Assembly (NCBI RefSeq): GCF_020911725.1
Contig: NZ_CP076620.1
Coordinates: 2,989,001-3,053,000 of the forward strand
From: Clostridium cadaveris
GTDB lineage: Bacteria; Bacillota; Clostridia; Clostridiales; Clostridiaceae
Length of the DNA stretch: 64,000 nt
Reading direction: 5' to 3'
Made by a program: the position numbers and the translations under genes. Each line of letters starts with the position of its first letter. Positions within the stretch are counted from its first letter, which is position 1. The notes under the pieces were generated by a model. It was not told the origin of the DNA. It ran no database searches and saw only the letters and a list, made by a program, of their open reading frames with translations. This document shows, piece by piece, positions 52,417 to 61,335 of the stretch.

Positions 52417-52989
52417 ATGACTTTATTAGATGTAATTTCTCTTTGGGAAGGTAAATATATTAATTTATTCAAGCTAAACCTTTTAAATAGAAAAGGAAAT
52501 CCTAAAGATTATTTTATAATAAGCAGGCGAAAGAAAAAAGATCTTATATGTCTCACAAAAAATTATGATATCTGTGATGGTGTCATAGTGATACCAATCA
52601 CTAGTGGCAATGAGGTAGTTTTAGTAAAGCAATATAGACCAGCAATAAATGATTACATATATGAACTGCCTTCTGGAATGGTTGATAAAGATGAGAATTT
52701 TGAGTGCGCTGCTAAAAGGGAATTGTTTGAAGAAACAGGTTTAAAGTGCAAAAGTTTGAAAGTGGTTTTAAGGCCTTCTTTTTCTTCTGTAGGAATCTGC
52801 GACGAAACCACAGCTGTAGTGAAAATGGATGTTGAAGGCGAAATAACAAATGAGCACATAGAAGATAGCGAGGAGCTTGAAGTTTTAAAAATCCCAATAA
52901 GTGAAGCTAAAGAATTTGTACTATCCCATCGTTTTTCTATAAAAGGAGCGCTTATACTCTTAGCTATAGATGAATTTGTAAGTTTCTAA
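52417..52989 (+). CDS. Nudix hydrolase, ADP-ribose pyrophosphatase-like
   Basis: A 190-residue protein. The Nudix box is complete in GMVDKDENFECAAKRELFEETGL (G-x5-E-x7-R-E-x2-E-E-x-G). The N-terminal ISLWEGKYINLFKLN and VIVIPITSGNEVVLVKQYRPAINDYIYELPSG are of the ADP-ribose pyrophosphatase type. The ATG at 52417 follows TTGGAGG, which excludes the upstream frame start. It faces the PadR operon and shares no operon. Confidence 0.88.
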   Translation: MTLLDVISLWEGKYINLFKLNLLNRKGNPKDYFIISRRKKKDLICLTKNYDICDGVIVIPITSGNEVVLVKQYRPAINDYIYELPSGMVDKDENFECAAKRELFEETGLKCKSLKVVLRPSFSSVGICDETTAVVKMDVEGEITNEHIEDSEELEVLKIPISEAKEFVLSHRFSIKGALILLAIDEFVSF

Positions 52990-52999
52990 AATTCTTCAC

Positions 53000-53032
53000 A
53001 AAAAACAGGAGATAGCACTGCTGCTATCCCCT
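53000..53032 (-). terminator. Terminator of the PadR operon
   Basis: Stem GGGGATAGCA pairs with TGCTATCTCC, then TGTTTTTTG on the minus strand, just after the last gene. Confidence 0.88.
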
Positions 53033-53041
53033 ATACATCTT

Positions 53042-53632
53042 CTATTCGTATTCCTGACCTTTATAGCTCACTTTATATACTGGATTTTCGTTTTCATCTA
53101 GTCCAACGATCATTAGGTCACTATTATCATAACTTTGTCTGCTACTATCCCACCGGAATACATAGGTGCCACCTTTCATATGATTTTCTTCTAGAACTTC
53201 TAGATTTCCATCATCCATAATGATAAGTCTAACATCTTTTATATTCTCATCATTTATTACTCCCCAAATCATCCATTCATATCTTGTGTGTTTTTCATCA
53301 ATAGCTTGTCCAAAATAATATGGATTTATAGTAAGTGGCTTGTCCTTTTTATTTTCTGAAATGCGCAGAGAATTCTTTCCTCTCCATAATCCGAATTTAT
53401 GTCTTTTAGCACTGTCAATAGAATTCCATTTGTCATATTTAGACACATATATGACTTCATCATCTTCTTCTATGATATTTATTATTTCTGATGGTCCATA
53501 GTAACTTTTTTTCTCTATTGCTTTGTGTACTCCAAGCGGTGTGAATCTAAATCCTACTTGTATTCCAAAAAAATATACACAGACAAAGATTAAAACAACT
53601 AAATTTATTATAAACTTTTTCTTTTTATTCAT
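53042..53632 (-). CDS. Single-pass membrane protein of unknown function (PadR operon)
   Basis: A 196-residue protein with a basic N-terminus and one membrane helix (FIINLVVLIFVCVYFFGIQVGF); the rest is extracytoplasmic and beta-rich. It resembles the second half of permease-prefix-domain operons but I do not recognise a named family. The ATG overlaps the end of the upstream gene (ATGAATAA), with GGTGA in front, so translation is coupled. Confidence 0.75.
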   Translation of the reverse strand: MNKKKKFIINLVVLIFVCVYFFGIQVGFRFTPLGVHKAIEKKSYYGPSEIINIIEEDDEVIYVSKYDKWNSIDSAKRHKFGLWRGKNSLRISENKKDKPLTINPYYFGQAIDEKHTRYEWMIWGVINDENIKDVRLIIMDDGNLEVLEENHMKGGTYVFRWDSSRQSYDNSDLMIVGLDENENPVYKVSYKGQEYE

Positions 53633-54329
53633 TCTCTTCACCTGTAAGAGGTATTTCAACTCTCATCTTTCTATTGTATTTATCATAATCTAATACTATT
53701 TTATCTGACCCTCTTGCATTAAAGATTATAGCACTCCTTTTGAAAAAAACACCACTTCTTTCATTTCCATATCTACCTTCTATTCTCTCTCCATTGTCCG
53801 TATACGCCTCAAATCCCCATGTTGTAGAATAATTATCTATTGAAGATAACCTAGTAGGATATTGCAAAAACTCAATCCACACATCTCCATCTTTATATAG
53901 CACCACATTTTTAAACTTTACAGCTGTATCATCAATTTTACCTTTGAGATCAAGCTTTTTCTCATATACTATATCAGATTTACTTTTCCCTGGTTTAAAT
54001 GGCTCAAGTTCTGAAATTAATGAAAATGCAAACCAAAAGATTAAAACACCCATTGATACTTTTGCTGCTATATTGGTTATAAAAAATATCCATCCCAATA
54101 TAGGATTGTGAACCTTATTCAAGGATATTCCTATGGTGTCTGCATCTCCCATAGATTCGATAGCTTTTGCTACAGCTTCTTCTTCGCTTACTCCATCATG
54201 TTTTAAATCCCATATTCGTTCATTTATGTGGCTGCCTATTTCTTCTCTTATAGCTTGTCTATCTCTTTTGTATTTCACATGACTGCATATCTCGTCCAGA
54301 TATTCTTCTATCTCTTTACGCCAAGGCAT
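53625..54329 (-). CDS. Permease prefix (HAAS/DUF1700-like) domain membrane protein
   Basis: A 234-residue protein. The N-terminal 70 residues (KEIEEYLDEICSHVKYKRDRQAIREEIGSHINERIWDLKHDGVSEEEAVAKAIESMGDADTIG in parts) form the helical HAAS domain typical of PadR-linked membrane proteins. One or two membrane helices follow (about 77-105), then an extracytoplasmic domain. Such proteins pair with PadR regulators and are thought to sense or secure membrane processes. It overlaps padR by 14 bp. Confidence 0.85.
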   Translation of the reverse strand: MPWRKEIEEYLDEICSHVKYKRDRQAIREEIGSHINERIWDLKHDGVSEEEAVAKAIESMGDADTIGISLNKVHNPILGWIFFITNIAAKVSMGVLIFWFAFSLISELEPFKPGKSKSDIVYEKKLDLKGKIDDTAVKFKNVVLYKDGDVWIEFLQYPTRLSSIDNYSTTWGFEAYTDNGERIEGRYGNERSGVFFKRSAIIFNARGSDKIVLDYDKYNRKMRVEIPLTGEENE

Positions 54330-54660
54330 AGCCTGATCCCCCTAAAACTTTGTTTACCTTTGAAGCAAATAGATTCCATTCTTCTTTTTTTTCTTCTAAA
54401 AGCCTAAGTCCTTTTTTTGTAAGCCTATAGTATTTTCTCTTTCTTCCCATTTCAGACTCTTTGCTATAGGACTCTACCATACCATCAACTTCAAGGCCAT
54501 GCAGAATAGGATACAAAGTTCCTTCTTTTAAGCTAAAAGTTTCATCAGATTTCTTCTCTAATTCTTTTATCATCTCATAACCATACTTATCACCATCTTT
54601 TAATAAACTAAGAACAAGCATAGTTGTACTTCCTGTAATTAAACTCTTATCTACTTTCAT
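54316..54660 (-). CDS. PadR-family transcriptional regulator
   Basis: A 114-residue PadR regulator: winged HTH with LVLSLLKDGDKYGYEMIKELEKKSDETFSLKEGTLYPILHGLEVDGMVES, then basic wing MGRKRKYYRLTKKG and a dimerisation helix. It starts a three-gene operon with two membrane proteins. Two 15-bp near-palindromes overlap its promoter region, suggesting autorepression. Confidence 0.93.
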   Translation of the reverse strand: MKVDKSLITGSTTMLVLSLLKDGDKYGYEMIKELEKKSDETFSLKEGTLYPILHGLEVDGMVESYSKESEMGRKRKYYRLTKKGLRLLEEKKEEWNLFASKVNKVLGGSGYALA

Positions 54661-54682
54661 ATAATCACCTCATTATTTAATA

Positions 54683-54735
54683 CATAGATTATCTATGCTT
54701 TAATTATACATCGATTATCTATGTATATCAAGATA
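54683..54735 (-). promoter_or_regulatory. PadR operon promoter with two candidate operators
   Basis: Minus-strand TTGATA, 17 bases, TATAAT forms the promoter. CATAGATTATCTATG (54683-54697) and CATCGATTATCTATG (54709-54723) are two similar inverted repeats, one in the spacer and one downstream of the -10, with 26 bp between centres. Confidence 0.75.
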
Positions 54736-54770
54736 AAAAAAGGAACTGAATGGTAAAATTCAGTTCCTTT
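54734..54770 (-). terminator. Terminator after reverse rubrerythrin copy 3
   Basis: Perfect 12-bp arms AAAGGAACTGAA/TTCAGTTCCTTT followed by a run of T on the minus strand. Confidence 0.9.
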
Positions 54771-54817
54771 AGGGGGAGTTAAAATTCTTTTTATATTATA
54801 GGAGTTAGATTTAAATC

Positions 54818-55363
54818 TTATTTAAAATATCTGTTTAATAATCCTTTGAATGCCATTCCATGTCTTGCTTCATCTTTGCACATTTCATGTACTGTGTCAT
54901 GGATTGCATCTAGTCCTAATTGTTTAGCTAAAGTTGCAAGGTCTTTCTTTCCTTGGCATGCTCCATGCTCTGCATCTACTCTCATTTGAAGGTTCTTCTT
55001 TGTATCTGCTGCAACTACTTCTCCTAATAATTCTGCAAATTTTGCTGCGTGCTCTGCTTCTTCAAATGCTATTCTCTTATATGCTTCTGCTACTTCTGGG
55101 TATCCTTCTCTATCAGCTTGTCTACTCATTGCTAAGTACATTCCTACTTCTGTACATTCTCCCATGAAGTTTTGGTTTAATCCTTCGATTACTCTTTCAT
55201 CTATATCTTTTGCAACTCCGATTCTATGTTCATCAGCCCATGACATCTCTTCATCTGACTTTTCTACGAACTTTGATGCTGGTGCCTTACATTGAGGACA
55301 GACTTCTGGTGCTGCTTCCCCTTCATAAACATATCCACAAATTGTACATATAAATTTTTTCAT
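54818..55363 (-). CDS. Reverse rubrerythrin, copy 3
   Basis: A 181-residue protein nearly the same as copies 1 and 2 (Val33, Asn177, Lys181). The ATG at 55363 follows AGGAGG; the frame could extend nine codons upstream but that part is leader in the other copies. Rubredoxin and diiron motifs are intact. Leader and promoter match copy 1 closely, so copies 1 and 3 look like the most recent duplication pair. Confidence 0.95.
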   Translation of the reverse strand: MKKFICTICGYVYEGEAAPEVCPQCKAPASKFVEKSDEEMSWADEHRIGVAKDIDERVIEGLNQNFMGECTEVGMYLAMSRQADREGYPEVAEAYKRIAFEEAEHAAKFAELLGEVVAADTKKNLQMRVDAEHGACQGKKDLATLAKQLGLDAIHDTVHEMCKDEARHGMAFKGLLNRYFK

Positions 55364-55472
55364 AATATATTTCCTCCTTGAAAAAAACATTTTTTATATT
55401 TGTATATTAACATTTCTAATTACTTTTTCTTTTGTGCTTTGATTTATTTTTTCTCTTGTTATCTATGTATTT

Positions 55473-55501
55473 ATAATATCATAACAAATAATAATTGTCA
55501 A
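55473..55501 (-). promoter_or_regulatory. Promoter of reverse rubrerythrin copy 3
   Basis: TTGACA, 17 bases, TATTAT on the minus strand, with the same spacer as copy 1. Confidence 0.75.
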
Positions 55502-55535
55502 CAAATAGTATGTATTTTTTATAAAATATCTTTGA

Positions 55536-55582
55536 ACAAAAAAAGAACAAGCCTCAAATTATTATTTAAGACTTGTTCTTTT
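55536..55582 (-). terminator. Terminator after the guanylyltransferase gene
   Basis: Perfect 11-bp arms AAAAGAACAAG/CTTGTTCTTTT around a 20-base loop, then TTTTG on the minus strand. Confidence 0.85.
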
Positions 55583-55647
55583 AAATATATCTATATAGAT
55601 ATATTTATCTGATAGAGTTAAACTCCATCTAAAGCTAAGACTTCAAT

Positions 55648-56715
55648 TTATAAATATCTATAATACTCTTTATTATTTTGCATTTCATTGAAAAGATGTT
55701 TAACTTCTTGGTCTTTGCCTTTTTCCATTATCAATATTACATCACCTGCGTCAACTACGACTAAATCTTTTATACCAAATCCTATAATCAGTTTCTTATC
55801 ACTGAAAATTGAGCAGTTTTCACTTTGGTTTAGATATACATTATCTGATATATGGTTTCCTTCCCTTTCATCTAAGAATCTAGATAATGCAGCAAAACTT
55901 CCTATATCATCCCATATAAATTCAGCTTTTATTACATATGCTTTTCTTGTTCTTTGCATAATTCCAAAGTCAACAGAAATTCCATCAATCAAATTATATT
56001 GAGTTCTTATGATCTCCATCTCATTTTCTTCCCCTAGGTTTTGATACACCACCATAAGATGCTTATACATCTTTGGAAGATATTTTTCCATTTCTCTTAA
56101 AAATACATCAGCCCTCCAAACAAACATTCCTGAATTCCACAAGTAATTCCCTTCTAATAGAAAGTCCTTAGCAACTTCTATATTAGGTTTTTCTGTAAAC
56201 CTTTCTATTTTAAAAGTAGCTATAGATCCAGCTACCCTTTCTCCCATTTGAATATATCCGTATCCAGTTTCAGGTCTTGTAGGACTTACCCCTATCGTTA
56301 TAAGTCCCCTCCTCCTCTCTGCTATTTCAAGGCCTTGTGTCAATGTGTCTAAAAACTCCTTTTCACCTTCAATGTAATGGTCTGAAGGAAGTACAACCAT
56401 CACTGCATCTTTGTCCTTTTTCAAAAGTTTTATTGCAGATAATCCTATACATGTTGCCGTCTCTTTATTTTGGGGTTCTACAAATATATTCTCTGAATCA
56501 ATTTCTGGAAGTTCCTCTTTTATTTTTTCAATATACTCCTCATTAGTAACAACATAGATATTTTCTTTAGGTATTATTGGTTTTATTCTATCTACGGTGT
56601 TACGGAGAAAGCTCTTATTGTTCACTACTTTCAGAAATTGTTTGGGATTTGATGATCTAGATAATGGATAAAGTCGCGTTCCCTTTCCTCCTGCTAATAT
56701 TAATGCATATTGCAA
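55648..56715 (-). CDS. manC: Mannose-1-phosphate guanylyltransferase
   Basis: A 355-residue nucleotidyltransferase. The signature LILAGGKGTRLYPLSRSSNPKQFLKV contains the pyrophosphorylase loop GGxGTRLxP and the Lys of PKQF. FVEPQNKETATCIGLSA, VVLPSDHYI and FTEKPN are further landmarks, and VEKFTEKP-like RFTEKPN is the mannose-1-P binding region. It makes GDP-mannose for surface polymers. It lacks the C-terminal isomerase part of bifunctional ManC. The gene stands alone with its own terminator. Confidence 0.9.
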   Translation of the reverse strand: MQYALILAGGKGTRLYPLSRSSNPKQFLKVVNNKSFLRNTVDRIKPIIPKENIYVVTNEEYIEKIKEELPEIDSENIFVEPQNKETATCIGLSAIKLLKKDKDAVMVVLPSDHYIEGEKEFLDTLTQGLEIAERRRGLITIGVSPTRPETGYGYIQMGERVAGSIATFKIERFTEKPNIEVAKDFLLEGNYLWNSGMFVWRADVFLREMEKYLPKMYKHLMVVYQNLGEENEMEIIRTQYNLIDGISVDFGIMQRTRKAYVIKAEFIWDDIGSFAALSRFLDEREGNHISDNVYLNQSENCSIFSDKKLIIGFGIKDLVVVDAGDVILIMEKGKDQEVKHLFNEMQNNKEYYRYL

Positions 56716-56872
56716 TATAGCTCACTCCAATTATTGATACATTTTATAATATGAAGCGGCAATTTATATTGTGAAGGTTTATTTTAACAATTTTTCAATA
56801 TGTTAATTTCAGAAGTTTTAATAAATTTTTATATGAACAAACTTTTTAATTTAAACTCATAATAGTAATATA

Positions 56873-56937
56873 AAAAAACTGCATAATACTATCAATACCT
56901 GATTATTATCAAATATGATTTAATATATATGCAGCTT
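56873..56937 (-). terminator. Terminator of the PTS operon
   Basis: CTGCATA (minus strand) and TATGCAG form a stem over a long loop, followed by seven T; it lies 23 bp past the SIS gene stop. Confidence 0.65.
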
Positions 56938-56959
56938 AAAAATTTAATTCTTTATATTA

Positions 56960-57955
56960 TTAATAATCTAATTTTCTGTAGTAACGACGTATATCCATAG
57001 GATGGCGTGTTTCTACTTCCATATGTGCATCAATTCTATTAGTTACTGCATGCATAACTAAGTGAGATATATGTCCTCTATATTTTTCACTAATTCCTTT
57101 TAATTCAAAATCTTTTGTATCAATTATTGTATAGTTTTCACAGATTCTAGGAAGGAAATTTACTACTCTTTCAGACAGAGAACGTTGTGAATCTTCTCCA
57201 ACAAATACTGTAACAGGCACTTCTTTTGTTATAATCTCAAACATACCATGGAAAAACTCACCTGATGTAATAGATTTGGTTTTAATCCAAAGCTGCTCTT
57301 CCCAGTAACACATTGCATAAGAGTAAGTTGCTCCCCATTGATTTCCTGCACCCACAAAGTAATGTATCTCATCATTCCAATGTTTCTTTGCAAATGCTTC
57401 TCCAAATGAATCAGTTTCTTTCTCTACATCTACTAAAGCTTGTGCAAGATGCTCATCAAATTCTTTATACATATCCTCATAGTCATCAAATTCTCCATTA
57501 TTGTATAAGAATCTATCTGCTACCATAAAGAACTTTAACTGCTCATTAGCTTTATATGCTATTTCATAGTCTACCATTTTTGCAAGTTCTGTTGTATCTA
57601 TATCAATAAACCCTATAACTTTAGCTCCCTCTTCTTGCATCTTTTTTACAGCTTTTACAACTTCGATAGTACTTCCTGTTACAGAAGAAGTAACAACAAC
57701 TGTTCCTTTTCCTATTCTTTTGTTGCCTGTTGTTAAATACTCTGACGCATTTTCAGCCCAAGTTTCTATTTTAGATAATTCTTTCATATGAACTGTTGCT
57801 TGCATACTGCTTGCCCATGTTCCTCCAATACCTAACCAGCAAATGTTAGTATATCCTTCTTTACATATTTCATCTACAACCTTATTTATTTCTCCTCTTA
57901 AAGCTAGCGCTCCATTTACACTCTCAATACTTGCTTTTTCATTAAACTTTAACAT
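56960..57955 (-). CDS. SIS-domain sugar isomerase, probable fructosamine 6-phosphate deglycase (FrlB/GfrF-like)
   Basis: A 331-residue protein with two SIS folds. SSVTGSTIEVVKAVKKM is the phosphosugar-binding Ser/Thr motif of the first. SITSGEFFHGMFEIITKEVPV and the final RRYYRKLDY closely resemble FrlB-type deglycases. FrlB cleaves fructoselysine 6-phosphate to lysine and glucose 6-phosphate. It is the last gene of a mannose-class PTS operon, so the substrate enters phosphorylated. Which amine or amino acid is attached cannot be told from the sequence. Confidence 0.85.
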   Translation of the reverse strand: MLKFNEKASIESVNGALALRGEINKVVDEICKEGYTNICWLGIGGTWASSMQATVHMKELSKIETWAENASEYLTTGNKRIGKGTVVVTSSVTGSTIEVVKAVKKMQEEGAKVIGFIDIDTTELAKMVDYEIAYKANEQLKFFMVADRFLYNNGEFDDYEDMYKEFDEHLAQALVDVEKETDSFGEAFAKKHWNDEIHYFVGAGNQWGATYSYAMCYWEEQLWIKTKSITSGEFFHGMFEIITKEVPVTVFVGEDSQRSLSERVVNFLPRICENYTIIDTKDFELKGISEKYRGHISHLVMHAVTNRIDAHMEVETRHPMDIRRYYRKLDY

Positions 57956-57983
57956 TTGTTTTTTCCTCCCTTATTTTTTATAT

Positions 57984-58811
57984 TTAGCCAGCTAATACAC
58001 CGAAGTATGCTCCAATGATTCCTACAATCATTGTTCCAACTATAAGCATTATTGGATTTACCTTCTTTTTTAATAACCAATAATACAACCACGTTCCACC
58101 TAATCCAATCATACCAGGCATAATACCATCTAATACAGATTGTAAAGTGGTGATTTCTTCTCCTACTGCACCAAGCTGAATATTTATCGTAGTCCATACC
58201 ATGTCTTTAGACATACACCCAATTACCATAACTCCTAGTATACTAGCAGCAGCTAAAAGCTTGTTCATCATACCATTCTGCTGCATCTTCTGTAAGTAAT
58301 TAAATCCTATATCATATCCAAGATGTGCTCCAAAATATCTTACTATAAATGCAGGGATATTATATAAAAGGAAATATAAGATAGGTCCTAATATGTTTCC
58401 AGTTTGAGCTAAAGAAATACCAATTCCTACAGCTATTACACGTAGACATCCAACAAAAATAGAATCACCGATCCCGCTTAACGGTCCCATAAGTGCTGTT
58501 TTTATGCTAGATATTGCTTCCCCATCTACCTCTCCACGAGCCTTCATTTCTTCCATTGAAGCTACTATTCCGCCTACAAAAGGAGCAAATTGAGGAGTTA
58601 TATTAAAGAATTCTAAGTGTCTAACTAAAGCTTCTTTATAACCTTCTTCATCATTCTTATATACTTTTTTTAGAATTTTATTAATCATCATAGCAAATGA
58701 AATATGCATTTGTCTTTCATAGTTCCAAGAAAACTCCATTCCTAAGGATCCTTGGTTAAAAGCCATATTTGTTATATCTTTTTTTGTTATTTTTGAATTA
58801 GAAGTCTTCAT
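57984..58811 (-). CDS. PTS mannose-class transporter subunit IID
   Basis: A 275-residue IID protein: NMAFNQGSLGMEFSWNYERQMHISFAMMI and LVRHLEFFNITPQFAPFVGGIVASMEE are the family signatures, and SSIKTALMGPLSGIGDSIF follows. Several membrane helices fill the C-terminal half (about 115-275). It forms the membrane complex with IIC, whose gene it overlaps by 14 bp. The ATG is preceded by GGAAGATGAAGACTTC within the IIC end. Confidence 0.93.
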   Translation of the reverse strand: MKTSNSKITKKDITNMAFNQGSLGMEFSWNYERQMHISFAMMINKILKKVYKNDEEGYKEALVRHLEFFNITPQFAPFVGGIVASMEEMKARGEVDGEAISSIKTALMGPLSGIGDSIFVGCLRVIAVGIGISLAQTGNILGPILYFLLYNIPAFIVRYFGAHLGYDIGFNYLQKMQQNGMMNKLLAAASILGVMVIGCMSKDMVWTTINIQLGAVGEEITTLQSVLDGIMPGMIGLGGTWLYYWLLKKKVNPIMLIVGTMIVGIIGAYFGVLAG

Positions 58812-59580
58812 CTTCCATTACCTCCTCTATAACTTCCCCTCCTACAGTTACCGCTGCAGCTTTTGGCTCTAAGAAGTTAAATTTAACAAGAATTAAGATA
58901 ACTCCAAGAATAGCAACTCCTAATATAGGCACTTTCATATAAGAAGCTAATGCAAATCCTAAAAAGTAGTATGGTACATTTTGTTTATTTACTGTCATAC
59001 GCATTAACATAGCAAATCCTAATGCAGGTAATAATCCAGCAGCAGCAGCCATACCACTAGTTACAAACTCTGGAATCGCATTAATCATATTTCCTACAAC
59101 TTCTGATCCTAAGTAAAATGCAAAGAATACTAGAAGGAAACGACGAACGATTGTAAGCATACCAATAAGCCAGTGAGTAGCAACGACCCCTCGATAATTG
59201 CCCTTTTCTCCATATTTATCCGTAAATCTAAGTATAATGGAGTTAAATACATTAAAGAAATTACCCATTGCCTGTGATAACAAAGCAATTGGCATTGCTA
59301 ACGTTACTGCAGTTTCAATTCCATTCCCCATTGAAATAGCGAATGCAGTTGCCAATACTCCACCTACAATTGTATCTGGAGGTATATAAGCTCCAACACT
59401 TACTGCACCCATAAAGAATAATTCAAGACTTGCCCCAATAATAAGTCCTTGTTCTACATTTCCAAGTATAAGACCAACAAGAGGTCCCAAAATGATAGGA
59501 CGGTTGATGTAGAGAGAACCTAACTGATCTCCAAATACACCTAGGGCAGCAACCAGTCCAATTAAAATTGCTTCTAACAT
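58798..59580 (-). CDS. PTS mannose-class transporter subunit IIC
   Basis: A 260-residue hydrophobic IIC protein. AALGVFGDQLGSLYINRPIILGPLVGLILGNVEQGLIIGASLELFFMGAVSVGAYIPPDTIVG is the family core (shown in part as GASLELFFMGAVSVGAYIPP). It forms the translocation channel with IID. It follows IIB by 18 bp. Confidence 0.93.
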   Translation of the reverse strand: MLEAILIGLVAALGVFGDQLGSLYINRPIILGPLVGLILGNVEQGLIIGASLELFFMGAVSVGAYIPPDTIVGGVLATAFAISMGNGIETAVTLAMPIALLSQAMGNFFNVFNSIILRFTDKYGEKGNYRGVVATHWLIGMLTIVRRFLLVFFAFYLGSEVVGNMINAIPEFVTSGMAAAAGLLPALGFAMLMRMTVNKQNVPYYFLGFALASYMKVPILGVAILGVILILVKFNFLEPKAAAVTVGGEVIEEVMEDEDF

Positions 59581-59598
59581 ATCCTTATCCCCCTTTTC

Positions 59599-60069
59599 TT
59601 ATAAAACATTTTGTACAGGTACACTATTTTCAGCAGCTAATTGACGAATCTCAACTTGTAATCCACGACTTAACATATCTTTGATATCTTTCTCATCTTC
59701 ATCCCCAATGAAAATAGCTTTGCTAATTTGTCTATAACCATCTTGTTTTTTTGTTCCACCAAGATTAATGCTTTTTATAGCTGAACATTCTTTACTTAAA
59801 CGATTTGCATCTTTAATGTTCTGTACAACAATTAATAATTTGTACTTGTCTGTAACTCCACTATTAATTGCCTTTATAGAATCCTCAATATTTTTGATTA
59901 CTAGCTTTACCCCTGCAGGTTTACCTAACTTTAATGTAGTTTTCCACATTTCATCATTCACAACATGATCACTAGCAACTAAAATACAATCTGCACTAAC
60001 TGCATTTGTCCATGAGAATGCAACTTGTCCATGTAAAAGACGATGATCAACACGACATAATTTAATCAT
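59599..60069 (-). CDS. PTS mannose-class subunit IIB
   Basis: A 156-residue IIB protein. KLCRVDHRLLHGQVAFSW contains the phosphorylated His of the IIB family (DxRLxHGQV). It receives phosphate from IIA and passes it to the sugar taken up through IIC/IID. The ATG follows AGGAGG and the gene lies 17 bp after IIA. Confidence 0.95.
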   Translation of the reverse strand: MIKLCRVDHRLLHGQVAFSWTNAVSADCILVASDHVVNDEMWKTTLKLGKPAGVKLVIKNIEDSIKAINSGVTDKYKLLIVVQNIKDANRLSKECSAIKSINLGGTKKQDGYRQISKAIFIGDEDEKDIKDMLSRGLQVEIRQLAAENSVPVQNVL

Positions 60070-60086
60070 TTTAATTCCTCCTTTCT

Positions 60087-60500
60087 TTAAAAATCCTCTT
60101 CTTCAACTGATTTATCTTTTTTTCTATTGCAATACACTATACCTTGTAATTCCTCTGAAAATATTTGTTCCATCAAAACATCAAAATTTTCATCTTTTGA
60201 TAAAAATATATTAATTAATATTGGAAGATTTATACCTGTTAGCAAATAGAAGTTTTCTCTTCGAATATATTTCATCATTTCATTGTTAACGCTTCCACCA
60301 AATATATCAGTACATGTAATAATTTCATCATCTTCTGGAATACTATCAATGGTCTTTTGAATCTGCTGCTTCAAGTCAAAACCATCTTCAACATAGGCTG
60401 TGATAATATGTACGTTTTCTTGCTCTCCCATAATAATCTTTATAGCTTCATAAAGCCCCTGAGAGAATGTTCCATGACTAGCTAATATATAATGTCTCAT
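60087..60500 (-). CDS. PTS mannose-class subunit IIA
   Basis: A 137-residue IIA protein: HYILASHGTFSQGLYEAIKIIMGE contains the phospho-His (SHG). TCTDIFGGSVNNEMMKYI and LLTGINLPILINIFL are typical IIA-man motifs. The ATG at 60500 follows GGAGGGAGAAAAAG, so the longer frame from 60566 is not used. It overlaps the epimerase gene by 23 bp. Confidence 0.93.
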   Translation of the reverse strand: MRHYILASHGTFSQGLYEAIKIIMGEQENVHIITAYVEDGFDLKQQIQKTIDSIPEDDEIITCTDIFGGSVNNEMMKYIRRENFYLLTGINLPILINIFLSKDENFDVLMEQIFSEELQGIVYCNRKKDKSVEEEDF

Positions 60501-61335
60501 CTTTTTCTCCCTCCAGTTTCTCAAATGTACTAATAGTTTTTTCTTCAGCAATCCACGGTTTCTCATAGTATCTTTGTGTTGCAGTCTCTAATGATAAAAA
60601 TCCGTTATAATTATATCTTTGAAGATCATTTAAATCTTTCTCTAAATCTCTATCCCCATCAGACCACGCTAAATGTCCTGTAGGTTTTCCATCAACAAAA
60701 TGAATATGTCTAACATCATCTCCAAAAGTTTCAAAATATTCTTCAATAGTATTTTGTGCTCTTGACATAGCTCCAAAATCAATGCACACCTTCAAATTGC
60801 CGCTGTTAACATCTTCTCTATATCTCTTAATATCATTTACACTATTTACAAGTAAAGACTCATCTATTTGTAAAGCTTCTAATACAAGCATGATGTCTTT
60901 CTTTTTCGAGTATTCCGCAATCCTTTTCATCATACTTACAGACCTATTCCATGCATCTTCTATAGGTTCATTGTAATATGCCCATCCACTTGTTACTAAA
61001 ACTTGTTTACACCCTATCTTGTCCGCTATATCTATTATCTGTTTATAATATTTATAGACATTTTGTTTTCCTATTTCAGATTTCACTGCTATATTGTTAG
61101 GCTTTGGATTGGTTTGCTCAGGACATAATCCGATAATTTTAATTTTGTACTTTTCTGATAATAGTTTAAGAATTTCTACATCATCATGTTGGTTGTAATC
61201 AACAAAAAAATGCATAGGGCCTGTCCATAGTTCTACATACTTTATGCCATTTATATGGGCATGTCTAAAAAACTCTTCCAATTCATAAAAACGGTAATGA
61301 CAATTCATTGCACATAACCTAGATTTAAAATTCAT
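60478..61335 (-). CDS. Sugar phosphate isomerase/epimerase (TIM barrel), FrlC-like
   Basis: A 285-residue xylose-isomerase-like TIM barrel. Metal-ligand regions are LVLEALQIDES (Glu), VCIDFGAMSRA (Asp), RHIHFVDGK (His) and FLSLETATQRYYE (Glu). FrlC-type enzymes epimerise fructoselysine and related Amadori compounds, which agrees with the FrlB-like deglycase in this operon. The ATG at 61335 lies inside the end of the regulator gene behind GGTGGAG. A keto-sugar epimerase of another kind remains possible. Confidence 0.8.
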   Translation of the reverse strand: MNFKSRLCAMNCHYRFYELEEFFRHAHINGIKYVELWTGPMHFFVDYNQHDDVEILKLLSEKYKIKIIGLCPEQTNPKPNNIAVKSEIGKQNVYKYYKQIIDIADKIGCKQVLVTSGWAYYNEPIEDAWNRSVSMMKRIAEYSKKKDIMLVLEALQIDESLLVNSVNDIKRYREDVNSGNLKVCIDFGAMSRAQNTIEEYFETFGDDVRHIHFVDGKPTGHLAWSDGDRDLEKDLNDLQRYNYNGFLSLETATQRYYEKPWIAEEKTISTFEKLEGEKDETLYIS

